DNA of 64,000 nt. Origin: Bradyrhizobium diazoefficiens. GTDB taxonomy: Bacteria; Pseudomonadota; Alphaproteobacteria; Rhizobiales; Xanthobacteraceae. A model generated the notes under the pieces. That model saw nothing but the letters and a program-made list of their open reading frames with translations. It searched no databases and was not told the DNA's origin. Each line of letters opens with the position of its first letter. Position 1 is the stretch's first letter. The DNA is taken from NCBI RefSeq assembly GCF_018129965.1, contig NZ_JAFCKW010000011.1, forward strand, positions 102,955-166,954. The letters are read 5' to 3'. Positions 43,683-53,084 of this stretch are shown piece after piece. Position numbers and translations under genes: made by a program.

Positions 43683-44906
43683 ATGCCGACGGAGCGCTTT
43701 CAATTCACGGGTGAAGGCGGCCATCAGCTTTCGGCCGCGCTGGAACTGCCGGACGGTGAGCCCGTGGCCTACGCGCTGTTCGCGCACTGCTTCACCTGCG
43801 GCAAGGATACGTTGGCGGCCAAACGCATCTCGGTCGCCCTCGCCGCCAGGGGGATTGCGGTGCTGCGCTTCGACTTCACCGGGCTCGGCTCGAGCGAAGG
43901 CGAGTTTGCCAATTCCACCCTTTCCTCCAATGTCGCTGATCTCGTGCGCGCCGCCGATCATCTGCGGAGCACCCGCAAGGCACCGTCGATCCTGATCGGC
44001 CACAGCCTCGGCGGCGCCGCGATCCTCGCCGCCGCCGGGAAAATTCCGGAGGCCAAGGCGGTCGCGACCATTGCGGCGCCGTCCGATCCGGCTCATGTCA
44101 CCGGCCTGTTCAAACAACATATCGACGACATCCGCGCAAAGGGCGAGGTCGAAGTGTCTCTCGCGGGACGTCCGTTCCGGATCAGACGCGAATTCCTCGA
44201 CGATGTCGCCGAGCACGAATTGATGAAGGACATCACGGGCCTGCACAAGGCGCTGCTGGTGATGCAGTCGCCGGTCGACGACACCGTCGGCATCGACAAT
44301 GCGACGCGGATTTTCGTCGCCGCAAAGCATCCCAAGAGCTTCGTCTCGCTCGACCACGCCGACCATCTCCTGAGCAGGCCGGCCGACGCGATCTACGCAG
44401 CCGATGTGATCGCCGCCTGGGCAAGCCGCTACATCGAGGCCGCAAAGCCCGCCAAACCGATCGATCCCGCCGAACCGCGCAAGGTCGTCGTGCAGGAAAC
44501 CCGCAAGAGCAAGTTCAACCAGACGATCGCCGTCGGGCCGCACCATCTGGTGGCGGACGAGCCGATCGCGGCCGGCGGCGAGGATGCCGGCCCTGGCCCC
44601 TATGATTTCCTGCTCGCCGGTCTCGGCGCCTGCACCTCCATGACCATGCGCCTCTATGCCGATCGCAAGGCACTGCCGCTCGACCGCGTCACGGTCACGC
44701 TGAAGCACTCCAAGATCTACGCAAAAGACTGCGAGGAGTGCGAAACGCACGAGGGCATGCTGGACCAGATCGAGCGCGACATCGCCATCGACGGCGCGCT
44801 CGATGCCGAGCAGCGCAAGAAGCTGATGGAGATCGCCGACAAATGCCCGGTGCACCGCACGCTGACCTCGGAGATCCGCATCGTAACCAGGGCCGTGGAC
44901 AAGTAA
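43683..44906 (+). CDS. Alpha/beta hydrolase fused to an OsmC domain
   Basis: 407 residues from the ATG at 43683. Residues 1-255 are an alpha/beta hydrolase with nucleophile Ser108 in IGHSLGGAA, an acidic residue in SPVDDTVG and a His in LDHADHLL. Residues about 268-407 are an OsmC domain with the redox cysteines Cys317 (GACTSM) and Cys388 (KCPVHRTL). OsmC proteins reduce organic peroxides. Linked in one chain, an esterase plus peroxidase may handle acyl peroxides or thioesters. Gene order with a molybdoenzyme suggests a redox role. The convergent MocR gene ends 2 bases away. Confidence 0.9.
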   Translation: MPTERFQFTGEGGHQLSAALELPDGEPVAYALFAHCFTCGKDTLAAKRISVALAARGIAVLRFDFTGLGSSEGEFANSTLSSNVADLVRAADHLRSTRKAPSILIGHSLGGAAILAAAGKIPEAKAVATIAAPSDPAHVTGLFKQHIDDIRAKGEVEVSLAGRPFRIRREFLDDVAEHELMKDITGLHKALLVMQSPVDDTVGIDNATRIFVAAKHPKSFVSLDHADHLLSRPADAIYAADVIAAWASRYIEAAKPAKPIDPAEPRKVVVQETRKSKFNQTIAVGPHHLVADEPIAAGGEDAGPGPYDFLLAGLGACTSMTMRLYADRKALPLDRVTVTLKHSKIYAKDCEECETHEGMLDQIERDIAIDGALDAEQRKKLMEIADKCPVHRTLTSEIRIVTRAVDK

Positions 44907-44907
44907 G

Positions 44908-46356
44908 CTAGAAACACGATGCCATCGTCCGCAGCGCGGCGCTGATCTCGGCCTCGCGCCATGCCGCAAAGCCGAGCAGAAGGCCGTGATCGCGCGGCCG
45001 CTCCATTGCCAGGCTGGACAAGGCACGCGTCACGACGCCGGCAGCGCCCAGCCGCTCGACCGCCGCCTGATCAGCGCGGCCGCGCTTGAGACGGGCGACG
45101 AGCTGAATGCCGCCCGATGGCACTTCAACCGACAGTTCCTCGCCAAGATGGCGCTTCAATCCCTCGACGAGGTGGTCGCGGCGCGCGTGATAGAGCCGGC
45201 GCACCCGGCGCAGATGCGCCAGGAAATGCCCGTCGGCAATGAACTCGGCCAGCGCCTCCTGGACGTGGCTGGCGGCGATCAGCCCGATATGCCGCTGCGC
45301 GATCTCGAACGTGCCGACCAGTGCCGGCGGCACGACGAGATAGCCGAGCCGGATATCCGATGTCATCGCCTTCGCAAAGGTGCCGACATAGAACACGCGG
45401 CCATGGGCATCGAGACCCTGCAAGGCGGGCACCGGCCGGCTGTCATAGTGGAATTCGCCGTCGTAATCGTCCTCCACGATCCAGGTCTTGCCGGGCCGGC
45501 TCAGCCCGAGCAGCTCGGTGCGGCGGGCCAGCGACATCAGCCGTCCAGTCGGATGCTGGTGCGATGGCGTCATGAAGATCAGTTTCGGAGCTTTGAGGCC
45601 CGGCAGCCGTTGCATGCCCTGCGCGTCCAGCCTGATGCCGGTGAGCCGCGCGCCGGACGCGCGGAAGGCGGCTGCGGCGCCGGGATAGCCGGGATCCTCG
45701 ACCCAGACCTCGTCGCCGGGCGTGATGATGGCAGCCGCAATCAGGGTCAGTGCGGCCTGCGCACTCGGCAGCATCATGATCTGGTCCGCCGTGGCGCGAA
45801 CGCCTCGGCTGGTCGCGAGATAATGCGCCAAAGCCTCGCGAAGGCGGGACCGGTTGACCGAGCCGAGTTCACGCCGCGCCGCCTGCACGGCGCTGCGGCG
45901 CAGGCAACGCGCCCAGACCTCGTTCGGAAACTCCCTGACATCGCCGTGCCCTGGACGGAGCGGCTTGAACGGTGCCTGATACGACATCGGCCAATCGGCC
46001 TGCTTGAGACTCGAGGCCCAGGGTGAAAGCCGCGGCTTGCGCGAGCGCGCGCCGAACGCGACGGCAACGGCCGCTTCGCCACGCGCGCCGCCGTCGACCG
46101 TGACCACGGGACGACGACCGTGCGACGCCGCGATATATCCCTCGGCGGCAAGCTGCTCGAAGGCATGGGTGACGGTGTTGCGGGAGACGCCGAGATCGCG
46201 CGCAAGCCTGCGGCTCGACGGCAGCGCCCGCCCCTTGGCCAAACGACCGGCAGCGATCAGGCCCCGGAGCTGGCTGGTCAGCTGCGCCGCCAGCCCCTCA
46301 GGCTCGGTCCGCTTCAGCGCGATCAGGGCGGAAATGACGTCGTCCGAAACTGGCAC
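44908..46356 (-). CDS. MocR/PdxR-type regulator (GntR helix-turn-helix plus aminotransferase-like domain)
   Basis: 482 residues from a GTG at 46356 with AAGGA upstream. Residues about 10-85 form a GntR winged helix (ALPSSRRLARDLGVSRNTVTHAFEQLA), followed by a linker and a fold-type-I aminotransferase domain with Asp297 (EDDYDGEF) and PLP-lysine Lys329 (GTFAKAMTSDIRLGY). MocR proteins bind PLP or amino-acid adducts and regulate a divergent gene, here an EamA exporter. A repeated operator covers the start codon, fitting autoregulation. Confidence 0.93.
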   Translation of the reverse strand: MPVSDDVISALIALKRTEPEGLAAQLTSQLRGLIAAGRLAKGRALPSSRRLARDLGVSRNTVTHAFEQLAAEGYIAASHGRRPVVTVDGGARGEAAVAVAFGARSRKPRLSPWASSLKQADWPMSYQAPFKPLRPGHGDVREFPNEVWARCLRRSAVQAARRELGSVNRSRLREALAHYLATSRGVRATADQIMMLPSAQAALTLIAAAIITPGDEVWVEDPGYPGAAAAFRASGARLTGIRLDAQGMQRLPGLKAPKLIFMTPSHQHPTGRLMSLARRTELLGLSRPGKTWIVEDDYDGEFHYDSRPVPALQGLDAHGRVFYVGTFAKAMTSDIRLGYLVVPPALVGTFEIAQRHIGLIAASHVQEALAEFIADGHFLAHLRRVRRLYHARRDHLVEGLKRHLGEELSVEVPSGGIQLVARLKRGRADQAAVERLGAAGVVTRALSSLAMERPRDHGLLLGFAAWREAEISAALRTMASCF

Positions 46357-46394
46357 CTCAATCCTTTCATATCTGGCACTTTTTCAGGTGCCAG
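46350..46394. promoter_or_regulatory. MocR-type operator: two direct repeats and one inverted repeat
   Basis: CTGGCACCT (46350-46358) and CTGGCACT (46373-46380) are direct repeats with 23-base periodicity; AGGTGCCAG (46386-46394) is the inverted form of the first. The first copy covers the GTG start of the mocR gene. Mixed direct and inverted repeats of this kind are the known binding layout for MocR dimers. Confidence 0.75.
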
Positions 46395-46438
46395 GTCGGA
46401 TGCTATCCGCGGGCCTGGACTGCTTCAAGGATCCTGCG

Positions 46439-47353
46439 ATGAACTCCCTGTCACCCCGCGCGGCCGTCGGCCTGTTCCTCATCGTCGTGCTGGCCTGGGG
46501 CGTGAACTGGTCGGTGACGAAGCAGCTCGTCCAGTTTCTTCCGCCGCTGTGGACCTCGGCAATCCGGAGCTGGATCGCCCTTGCCGGATTGTTCGTGATC
46601 CTCGGACTGAGCAACAATCTGGTGATCCCGGAGCGGCGCGACATTCCCGTGGTGCTCAGCGTGGCGCTGCTGCACATGACGATATTCTCTGTGCTGGTTG
46701 CAGCGGGAGTCCGGTTCCTGCCTGCGAGCAAGGCCATCGTGCTCGGCTACACGACGCCGCTCTGGGTCGCGATCGCGGCGCCCCTGCTCGGACAAGACCG
46801 GCTGACCGCCCCAAAACTCGCCGGCGCGCTGCTTGGATTGATCGGCCTTGCCGTCATTCTGAACCCGACCTCGATCGACTGGACCAATTCCAACGTCGTG
46901 CTCGGCGCCGGCATGGTCATTCTCGCCGCGATCTCCTGGGCCGCGAACATCATCTATATCCGCGCGCACCACTGGATCGCGTCTCCGCTCCAACTGCTCA
47001 TCTGGCAGGTGCTCGTGGCCACCATCGTACTGACGGGATCGGCGATCATCGTGGAGGGCGTGCCGCACGCCGAATGGTCGTGGAAGCTCGTGCTGCTGTT
47101 TCTGTATTCCGGCCTGATCGGAACAGCGCTCGCCTATTGGGCGATGTCGATGGTCAACAAGAGCATCTCGGCACTGACGACCTCGCTCGGCACCACCGGG
47201 ACGCCGCTCGTCGGCATCGCCAGCGCGGCGATCCTGCTGGGTGAACCGCTCGACAAGAGCCTCGTCATCGCGGCCGCGCTGATCATCGCCGGCATCGGCC
47301 TTGCGACGCTGGGCGACCGGCTGCTGCGCGGTCAGGCCGCCGCGAGGGGCTGA
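46439..47353 (+). CDS. EamA-family (DMT superfamily) transporter
   Basis: 304 residues from the ATG at 46439. Ten membrane spans in two EamA repeats (LFLIVVLAWGVNWSVTKQL; LGAGMVILAAISWAANIIY). Proteins of this family export amino acids and other metabolites. It diverges from a MocR gene and is its obvious target. The last 22 bases overlap the convergent YeeE-type gene. Confidence 0.9.
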   Translation: MNSLSPRAAVGLFLIVVLAWGVNWSVTKQLVQFLPPLWTSAIRSWIALAGLFVILGLSNNLVIPERRDIPVVLSVALLHMTIFSVLVAAGVRFLPASKAIVLGYTTPLWVAIAAPLLGQDRLTAPKLAGALLGLIGLAVILNPTSIDWTNSNVVLGAGMVILAAISWAANIIYIRAHHWIASPLQLLIWQVLVATIVLTGSAIIVEGVPHAEWSWKLVLLFLYSGLIGTALAYWAMSMVNKSISALTTSLGTTGTPLVGIASAAILLGEPLDKSLVIAAALIIAGIGLATLGDRLLRGQAAARG

Positions 47354-48387
47354 ACGCGGAACGCACCGCGCAAGCCCGCCGTCGTCCCGAGCAGGATGCC
47401 GGCGACCGCGACGAATGACCCCAGCGCGAGGGTCGATACGCCGGTGAGCCCCTGCCCGACCGAACAGCCGAAGGCCATCACCCCGCCGATCCCCATCAGC
47501 GCGGCGCCGCCGGCCGAGCGCAGCATGTGGCGCGGCGAGGAATAGCCTTCGAGATGGAAGCGGCGCGTGACGAGTGCGGTGGCCAGACTGCCGGCAAACA
47601 CGCCGGCGACCGTCGCGATGCCGAAGTTCAGCGTCAGGCCGGTCGAGAGCATGGCGTATTGCAGGGCATCCGCGATCGGCGCGATGAAGGTCAGCGACGT
47701 CACCGGAACCGGGTTGAAATCATCGGCGCCGAGATAGCCGGTGACCAGCCATCCGGCCGCCACCAGCAAACCGACGATGATCCCCGTCGCGATCTGGCCC
47801 GGCGAGCGACGGAACGCGGGATGCGCGAATGCGAACAGGATCAGCGCAACCACGATCAGGGCCGTAGCCAGCACGCGAGAGACTGCATCGCCAAGGCCGA
47901 GCGTCGCCAGCAAGGACGGGAGCGAGTTGGCACTGACCGTGGCCTGAGACGCCTGAACCAGCGCAATGCGCGCCGGCGCAATGAGGCCCTTGAGCGTCAT
48001 CTGCGCGGCGATGCCGAGCACGATCACGACGACGAAAGAGCGCAGATTGCCGAGGCCAAGCAGCACCAGCGCACGCGAGCCGCAGCCGTTCGACAGCACC
48101 ATGCCGTAGCCGAACAGCACGCCGCCGAGGAACAGCACCGGGGCCGAAAAGCTTGTTTGAAGATAGATCGACCTGCCGAGATCGACCATGCCGCTGCCCG
48201 CGAGGAGCTGGCTGGCCGCGATCGCAACGGCAATCGCCAGCGCATAACTCCGCACCAGACGCCCGTCCCCCTGTGCAAGAAAGCCCCGCATGCTGCTCAT
48301 CAGGCAGAAGCCACTGAGCAGGCCGACGGCGCCATAGACGAGACCGATGAGAAGTCCGGCGATAATGACGAGTTGGGCGGATTCCAT
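47332..48387 (-). CDS. YeeE/YedE family sulfur transporter (TsuA-like)
   Basis: 351 residues, about nine membrane spans. The family cysteines that pass thiosulfate are present: Cys28 in SGFCLMSS, Cys102 in SNGCGSRALV, and Cys308 in AFGCSVGQGLTG. TsuA (YeeE) imports thiosulfate via these cysteines. No TusA-like partner gene (TsuB) is adjacent, though often it is. The 22-base overlap of its 3' end with the EamA gene is convergent. Location near the sulfite-oxidase-like and OsmC genes gives a loose sulfur theme. Confidence 0.87.
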   Translation of the reverse strand: MESAQLVIIAGLLIGLVYGAVGLLSGFCLMSSMRGFLAQGDGRLVRSYALAIAVAIAASQLLAGSGMVDLGRSIYLQTSFSAPVLFLGGVLFGYGMVLSNGCGSRALVLLGLGNLRSFVVVIVLGIAAQMTLKGLIAPARIALVQASQATVSANSLPSLLATLGLGDAVSRVLATALIVVALILFAFAHPAFRRSPGQIATGIIVGLLVAAGWLVTGYLGADDFNPVPVTSLTFIAPIADALQYAMLSTGLTLNFGIATVAGVFAGSLATALVTRRFHLEGYSSPRHMLRSAGGAALMGIGGVMAFGCSVGQGLTGVSTLALGSFVAVAGILLGTTAGLRGAFRVQPLAAA

Positions 48388-48416
48388 CGATTGTTCTCAG
48401 GGCTCTCATCATTCTC

Positions 48417-48502
48417 CGTCATTGCGAGGACCGAAGCGACGCAGCAATACAGAGTGTCTCCGCTGGCACATGCTGGATTGCTTCGCTGCGCTCGCAATGA
48501 CG
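48417..48502. repeat. Palindromic repeat upstream of the YeeE gene
   Basis: CGTCATTGCGAG (48417-48428) and CTCGCAATGACG (48491-48502) are perfect inverse complements; inner CGAAGCGACGCAGCAATAC pairs with GGATTGCTTCGCTGCG in part. A sister copy sits at 58585-58670. This is one of the commonest repeat forms in Bradyrhizobium-like genomes (recognition). Confidence 0.75.
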
Positions 48503-48507
48503 GTGGG

Positions 48508-49512
48508 TTACGACTTCAGGATCACGCGGTCTCGTGACGAGCCGGCCACTGCAGCGTAGGCCTCTCCCGCGCGCTCCAGCGAATAGACGGCGCTCGCCTT
48601 GATCGGAAAAGGCTTCAGGTGCCCGCTCGCGAAACCGGGGCCGAGGTCGCGCAGCACCGCGCCCGTCGCGGCCGAGGACAGAGCCAGCGTGTCGATGCCG
48701 ACATAGGTGTGCTGCCCGCGATAGAACTCGAGAATGTTGAACTGCACGATGCGATCGATCGCCGCAATCAGAATCTGGCGGCCACGAAGCGCCAGCGACT
48801 TGTGGGCCGCCTGAAAGTAGGGATCGCCCACCGTATTGAAGACGATCTCCGCGCCCTTGTCGCCGGTCAATTCGCGCACGCGCATTGCGACATCGGTCGC
48901 GGAGGCGTCGATCACCTCGATCGGCGCATTGGCGTGCCCTTCATAAGCTTCCGCCTTGCGCACCACGCCGATGACGCGCGCGCCCTGCCATGTCGCGATC
49001 TGCACCGCGGCCTGGCCGACCTTGCCGTTGACGCCGAACACCAGAACGGTCTCGCTGCTCTTCGGCACGCCGGCGCGGCGAAAGCCTTCCATCGCGGTGA
49101 CGAAGGGCACGCCGATGCCGGCCGCCTCCTCCCAGGACACGGAGTTGGGCTTCTCGACGACGGCATCGGCCTCGACGACGAGATGGCTGGCATGGGTGCC
49201 GTCACGGCGGATGCCGAGATCGCCGGAGGAGCCGAACACCTCGCGGCCGATCATGCCGGCCGGGCCATCGATCACCACGCCGGCATAGTCGCGGCCGGGC
49301 GTGCGCGGGAAGACGGCGTAGGGCATCAGCCCGGTCGCAGCCTTGACGTCGGACGGATTGACGGCTGCGGCCTTGATCTCGATCAGGAGATCGTCTTGAC
49401 CGCGCGTCAGCGCAAGGCGCTCGACATCAGGTGCAATCGCCGCCGCATTCTCGGCCTTGGCATTGAGACGCACACAGCGCGCCTCGACGGATTTGGTACC
49501 GGTGGCTGACAT
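48508..49512 (-). CDS. MDR-family zinc-type alcohol dehydrogenase / quinone oxidoreductase
   Basis: 334 residues from the ATG at 49512. GroES-like N-terminal domain (AAAVNPSDVKAATG, FPRTPGRDYAGVV), then a Rossmann domain with VLVFGVNGKVGQAAVQIA. The catalytic zinc cysteine-histidine pair is not obvious, which favours a quinone-oxidoreductase-like NADPH reductase. It follows paaK by 51 bases on the same strand, so it may be transcribed at the end of the paa operon. Role in aromatic breakdown not shown. Confidence 0.85.
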   Translation of the reverse strand: MSATGTKSVEARCVRLNAKAENAAAIAPDVERLALTRGQDDLLIEIKAAAVNPSDVKAATGLMPYAVFPRTPGRDYAGVVIDGPAGMIGREVFGSSGDLGIRRDGTHASHLVVEADAVVEKPNSVSWEEAAGIGVPFVTAMEGFRRAGVPKSSETVLVFGVNGKVGQAAVQIATWQGARVIGVVRKAEAYEGHANAPIEVIDASATDVAMRVRELTGDKGAEIVFNTVGDPYFQAAHKSLALRGRQILIAAIDRIVQFNILEFYRGQHTYVGIDTLALSSAATGAVLRDLGPGFASGHLKPFPIKASAVYSLERAGEAYAAVAGSSRDRVILKS

Positions 49513-49563
49513 CGAATGACCCACGATTGATCGCGGGCCTTGTCGCCCCTGCGGGGCACCAAG

Positions 49564-50895
49564 TCAATCCTTCGGCCGCTTGTCGTAGAGCCGCCTCGCC
49601 TTGCCGAGCGAGCGCTCCAGCGAGGCGGGCGGGACGATTTGAACCCGCGAACTGATCCCGATCGTGTTCTTGATGTGGGTCGACACCCGGTCGGCATGGT
49701 CGAGGAGACCCCGGCCGTCCCAGCTCTCCGACCGCGCTTCGGCAATGATGGTCAGCTCGTCCATGCGACCCTCCCGGGTGAGTTCCAGGATGAAGTGCCC
49801 GCCGCACCAGTCGGTGGCGAGCAGAACCTCCTCGATCTGGGTCGGGAACAGATTGACGCCGCGCAGGATGATCATGTCGTCCGAGCGTCCCGTCACCTTC
49901 TCCATCCGCCGCATGCCCGGCCGCGCCGTGCCCGGCAGCAGCCGCGTCAGATCGCGGGTGCGATAGCGGATCACCGGAAAAGCTTCCTTGGTGAGCGAGG
50001 TGAAGACCAGTTCGCCCTTTTCGCCATCCGACAGCACCGCGCCGGTCTCCGGGTCGATCACTTCGGGATAGAAATGATCCTCCCAGATGTGCAGGCCATC
50101 CTTGGTTTCGATGCATTCCTGCGCGACGCCGGGGCCGATCACCTCGGAGAGGCCGTAGATGTCCGTCGCATCCATGTCGAAAGTCTCCTCGATCTCGCCG
50201 CGCATCGCGTTGGTCCAGGGCTCGGCCCCGAAGATGCCGACCTTGAGCGAGCATTGCCGCGGATCGAGCTTCTGCCGCTTGAACTCGTCGAGGATCGCCA
50301 GCATGTAGCTCGGCGTCACCGTAATAATATCAGGACGAAAATCGTTTATGAGCTGTACCTGCCGCTCGGTCATGCCGCCGGAGATCGGCACCACCGTGCA
50401 GCCGAGCTTCTCGGCGCCATAATGCACGCCGAGCCCGCCGGTGAAGAGACCGTAGCCATAGGCGTTGTGGATGATCATGCCGGTGCGGCCGCCGGCGGCG
50501 CGGATCGAGCGCGCCATGACGTCTGACCATGTGTCGATGTCCGCTTGCGTGTACCCGACCACGATCGGCTTGCCTGTCGTGCCGGAGGAGGCATGCACGC
50601 GCACCAGCTTTTCGCGCGGGACGGCGAACATGTTGAAGGGATAGTTGTCGCGGAGGTCTGTTTTCACCGTGAACGGAAACTTCGCGAGATCAGACAGTTC
50701 GCGAAAGTCGGACGGATGCACGCCGGCCTTGGCGAAGGCCTTTTGGTAATGCGCGACGTTGTCGTAGGCATGCTTCAGCGACCAAGCCAGACGCTGTGTC
50801 TGCAGCGCCATGATCTCATCACGGGAGGCGCGCTCATGCGCGTCCATCTCGGCGCGATAGGCGGCGCCACCTTCCTTGAGCCTCGTCAGAGCCAT
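49564..50895 (-). CDS. paaK: Phenylacetate-CoA ligase
   Basis: 443 residues with ATP/AMP motif SSGTTGKP (103-110), YGLSEVIGPG, and the C-terminal hinge region GRSDDMIILRGVNLFP. Activates phenylacetate to phenylacetyl-CoA with ATP and CoA, the first step of the pathway. It lies 49 bases after paaI in the paa operon. Confidence 0.97.
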   Translation of the reverse strand: MALTRLKEGGAAYRAEMDAHERASRDEIMALQTQRLAWSLKHAYDNVAHYQKAFAKAGVHPSDFRELSDLAKFPFTVKTDLRDNYPFNMFAVPREKLVRVHASSGTTGKPIVVGYTQADIDTWSDVMARSIRAAGGRTGMIIHNAYGYGLFTGGLGVHYGAEKLGCTVVPISGGMTERQVQLINDFRPDIITVTPSYMLAILDEFKRQKLDPRQCSLKVGIFGAEPWTNAMRGEIEETFDMDATDIYGLSEVIGPGVAQECIETKDGLHIWEDHFYPEVIDPETGAVLSDGEKGELVFTSLTKEAFPVIRYRTRDLTRLLPGTARPGMRRMEKVTGRSDDMIILRGVNLFPTQIEEVLLATDWCGGHFILELTREGRMDELTIIAEARSESWDGRGLLDHADRVSTHIKNTIGISSRVQIVPPASLERSLGKARRLYDKRPKD

Positions 50896-50944
50896 CCTCG
50901 TTTCCCCACATCATATTGATCTATTCTTTTCTTGATTGGTCGCT

Positions 50945-51394
50945 TTATTGATCGTGCGCCGGCAGCCAGGTGCCGGGAATGACCCGTGAATGCCCGCGGA
51001 ATTCCGCGATGACGGCGTCGCCTGCGGTGACGCGCACATCGTAGATGCCGGAGCGGCCACTACGGGTAACCTCCCGCGCTTTTGCGAGCAGGCGATCGCC
51101 GAGCTTGCCCGGCTTGATGAACGTGATCTGCCCTTGCGCCGCAACCACACGGTCATTGTGTGAGTTGCAGGCAAACGCAAAGGCAGAATCGGCCAGCGTG
51201 AAGATGAAGCCGCCATGGGCGATGCGCTGGCCGTTGACCATGTCCGGCCGCACCGTCATGGCAAGCGTCGCAAAGCCCGGGCCGATCTCGACGATCTCCA
51301 TCCCGAGCCCCTTGGACGCGTCATCCTCGGCCCACATCGCATCGGCGCAGGCGCGGGCAATATCCTCGGGCGACACGATAGCTTTGACGTTCAC
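50945..51394 (-). CDS. paaI: PaaI hydroxyphenylacetyl-CoA thioesterase
   Basis: 149 residues, hotdog fold. The family motif INGQRIAHGGFIFTLADSAF is seen with Asn54, His60-Gly-Gly and the catalytic acid Asp69. PaaI releases CoA from dead-end ring-hydroxylated intermediates and so protects the CoA pool. It lies 101 bases after paaE. Confidence 0.95.
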   Translation of the reverse strand: MNVKAIVSPEDIARACADAMWAEDDASKGLGMEIVEIGPGFATLAMTVRPDMVNGQRIAHGGFIFTLADSAFAFACNSHNDRVVAAQGQITFIKPGKLGDRLLAKAREVTRSGRSGIYDVRVTAGDAVIAEFRGHSRVIPGTWLPAHDQ

Positions 51395-51495
51395 GCGCTT
51401 CTCCCGGCCGATTGTTTAGACATGATGTTCTGCTGCTTGGCGCAAGGTGTCAAATCATGCGACGCATTTGCATTGCCCGGCCCTGATACGCTCCA

Positions 51496-52578
51496 TCAGA
51501 CATGGTCATAATCGACCACAACCCGCTCCGATGACGGCTTGGCCTGGCAGGTCAGAACGAAGCCGGCCTTCAGCTCCCAGGGCTCCAGCGAATAATTGAT
51601 GTCCATCGGCGCCTCACCCTCGACCAGCTTGGCGCGGCAGGTCGAGCACATGCCGCCCTTGCAGGCGAAGGGCAGATCGACGCCGGCGCGCAGCGCGGCA
51701 TCGAGAATGGCTTCGTCCTCGGCAACCGGCACGTCACGGCGCTTGCCGTCGATGATCAGCGATGCGATCGCCTTCGGCGGCGCGTCGGCCGCAACGGCCT
51801 TCCTGGGGCGCGGCTTGCCGCCGAATTCGGAGACGAAGCGCTCGACGTGGATACGGTCTTCCGCAATGCCGAGAGCCCGGCAGGTGGTCTCGATCTCCTC
51901 GCTCATGCCAAGGGGACCGCAGATGAAAACATGATCGACGCTCGCCGCCGGCACCAGCGAGCGCAACAGCACCCTCACCTTCTCGCCATCGAGCCGCCCA
52001 TGCAGGATCGGGATGTCCTGCTCCTCGCCGGAAATGACGTGGAAGATCGAGAGGCGGTCGATGAAGCGGTCCTTGAGCTCCTCCAGCACCTCGCGGAACA
52101 TGATGTTGTCGGTGGCGCGATTGCCGTAGAACAGGAAGAAGCGGCTGCCCGGCTCGCGCGCAAGAATACCCTTCACGATCGACAGGATCGGCGTGATGCC
52201 GGAGCCTGCGGCAAAGCCGACATGGATGCGCCCGGCCTCATCAGGCGCGACCACGCCGAAGCGGCCGGTCGGCGTCATTACGTCGAGTTCATCGCCGCAT
52301 TTCAGCTCGTCTGCCGCCCAATTCGAAAACGCGCCGCCGTCGACCTTTTTCACGGCGATGCGGATCTCGCCGTCGTCGGGACCCGAGCAGATGGAATAGG
52401 AGCGCCGCACTTCCTCGCCGTCGAGCATGGTTCGCAGCGTGAGATACTGGCCAGGCGTGAAGGCGTAGTCGGTTGCGAGCTCGGCCGGAATGGCAAAAGT
52501 CATCGAGATGGCGTCCGACGCCTCGCGGCGGAGATCGTTGACGGCGAGGCGATGGAAGCGTGGTGCGGCTGCGGACAT
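51496..52578 (-). CDS. paaE: Phenylacetyl-CoA 1,2-epoxidase, reductase subunit
   Basis: 360 residues from the ATG at 52578. An N-terminal FAD domain (RRSYSICSGPDDGEIRIAVK) and NADPH domain (GFAAGSGITPILSIVKGIL), then a C-terminal plant-type [2Fe-2S] domain with four cysteines (CKGGMCSTCRAKL and a later C). It feeds electrons to PaaABC. Starts 2 bases after the paaD stop. Confidence 0.96.
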   Translation of the reverse strand: MSAAAPRFHRLAVNDLRREASDAISMTFAIPAELATDYAFTPGQYLTLRTMLDGEEVRRSYSICSGPDDGEIRIAVKKVDGGAFSNWAADELKCGDELDVMTPTGRFGVVAPDEAGRIHVGFAAGSGITPILSIVKGILAREPGSRFFLFYGNRATDNIMFREVLEELKDRFIDRLSIFHVISGEEQDIPILHGRLDGEKVRVLLRSLVPAASVDHVFICGPLGMSEEIETTCRALGIAEDRIHVERFVSEFGGKPRPRKAVAADAPPKAIASLIIDGKRRDVPVAEDEAILDAALRAGVDLPFACKGGMCSTCRAKLVEGEAPMDINYSLEPWELKAGFVLTCQAKPSSERVVVDYDHV

Positions 52579-52580
52579 GA

Positions 52581-53084
52581 TCAATGACACTTGAAGTAAT
52601 CAAAGGGTTCGCGGCAGGCCTGGCAGCGCCACAGCGCCTTGCAGGAGGTCGAACCGAATTCGGACAGCAATTCGGTCTTCTCTGAACCGCATTGCGGGCA
52701 GGCGACGACCTGCCCGCCGAACAGCGCGCGGCGGGAGCTCGCAGCTTGCGGCGGCGCGATGCCGTAGGCGCGCAGCTTCTCGCGCCCTGCCTCGCTCATC
52801 CAGTCGGTGGTCCAGGCCGGCGACAACACGGTACGGATCTTTGGACGATGAAACCCGGCCCGTTCCAAAGCGACCTCGATTTCGAGCGCGATCATGTTCA
52901 TGGCAGGGCAGCCGGAATAGGTCGGCGTGATCGCAACCTCGACATGATCGCCGTCGAGAACGACATCGCGGAGCACTCCGAGATCGGCGATCGTCAACAC
53001 CGGAATTTCGGGGTCGACCACGCTCGCCGCCGCATCCCAGGCGCGCTGCCGCAACTCGGCGCCGCTCTGGTGCACCGTCACCAT
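52581..53084 (-). CDS. paaD: Phenylacetyl-CoA epoxidase assembly protein
   Basis: 167 residues: an N-terminal MIP18 (FeS-assembly) domain (ASVVDPEIPVLTIADLGVL, YSGCPAM) and a C-terminal zinc ribbon (CPQCGSEKTELLS, CKALWRCQAC, FKC). PaaD helps mature the epoxidase iron-sulfur or diiron centre. It overlaps paaC by 7 bases. Confidence 0.96.
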   Translation of the reverse strand: MVTVHQSGAELRQRAWDAAASVVDPEIPVLTIADLGVLRDVVLDGDHVEVAITPTYSGCPAMNMIALEIEVALERAGFHRPKIRTVLSPAWTTDWMSEAGREKLRAYGIAPPQAASSRRALFGGQVVACPQCGSEKTELLSEFGSTSCKALWRCQACREPFDYFKCH

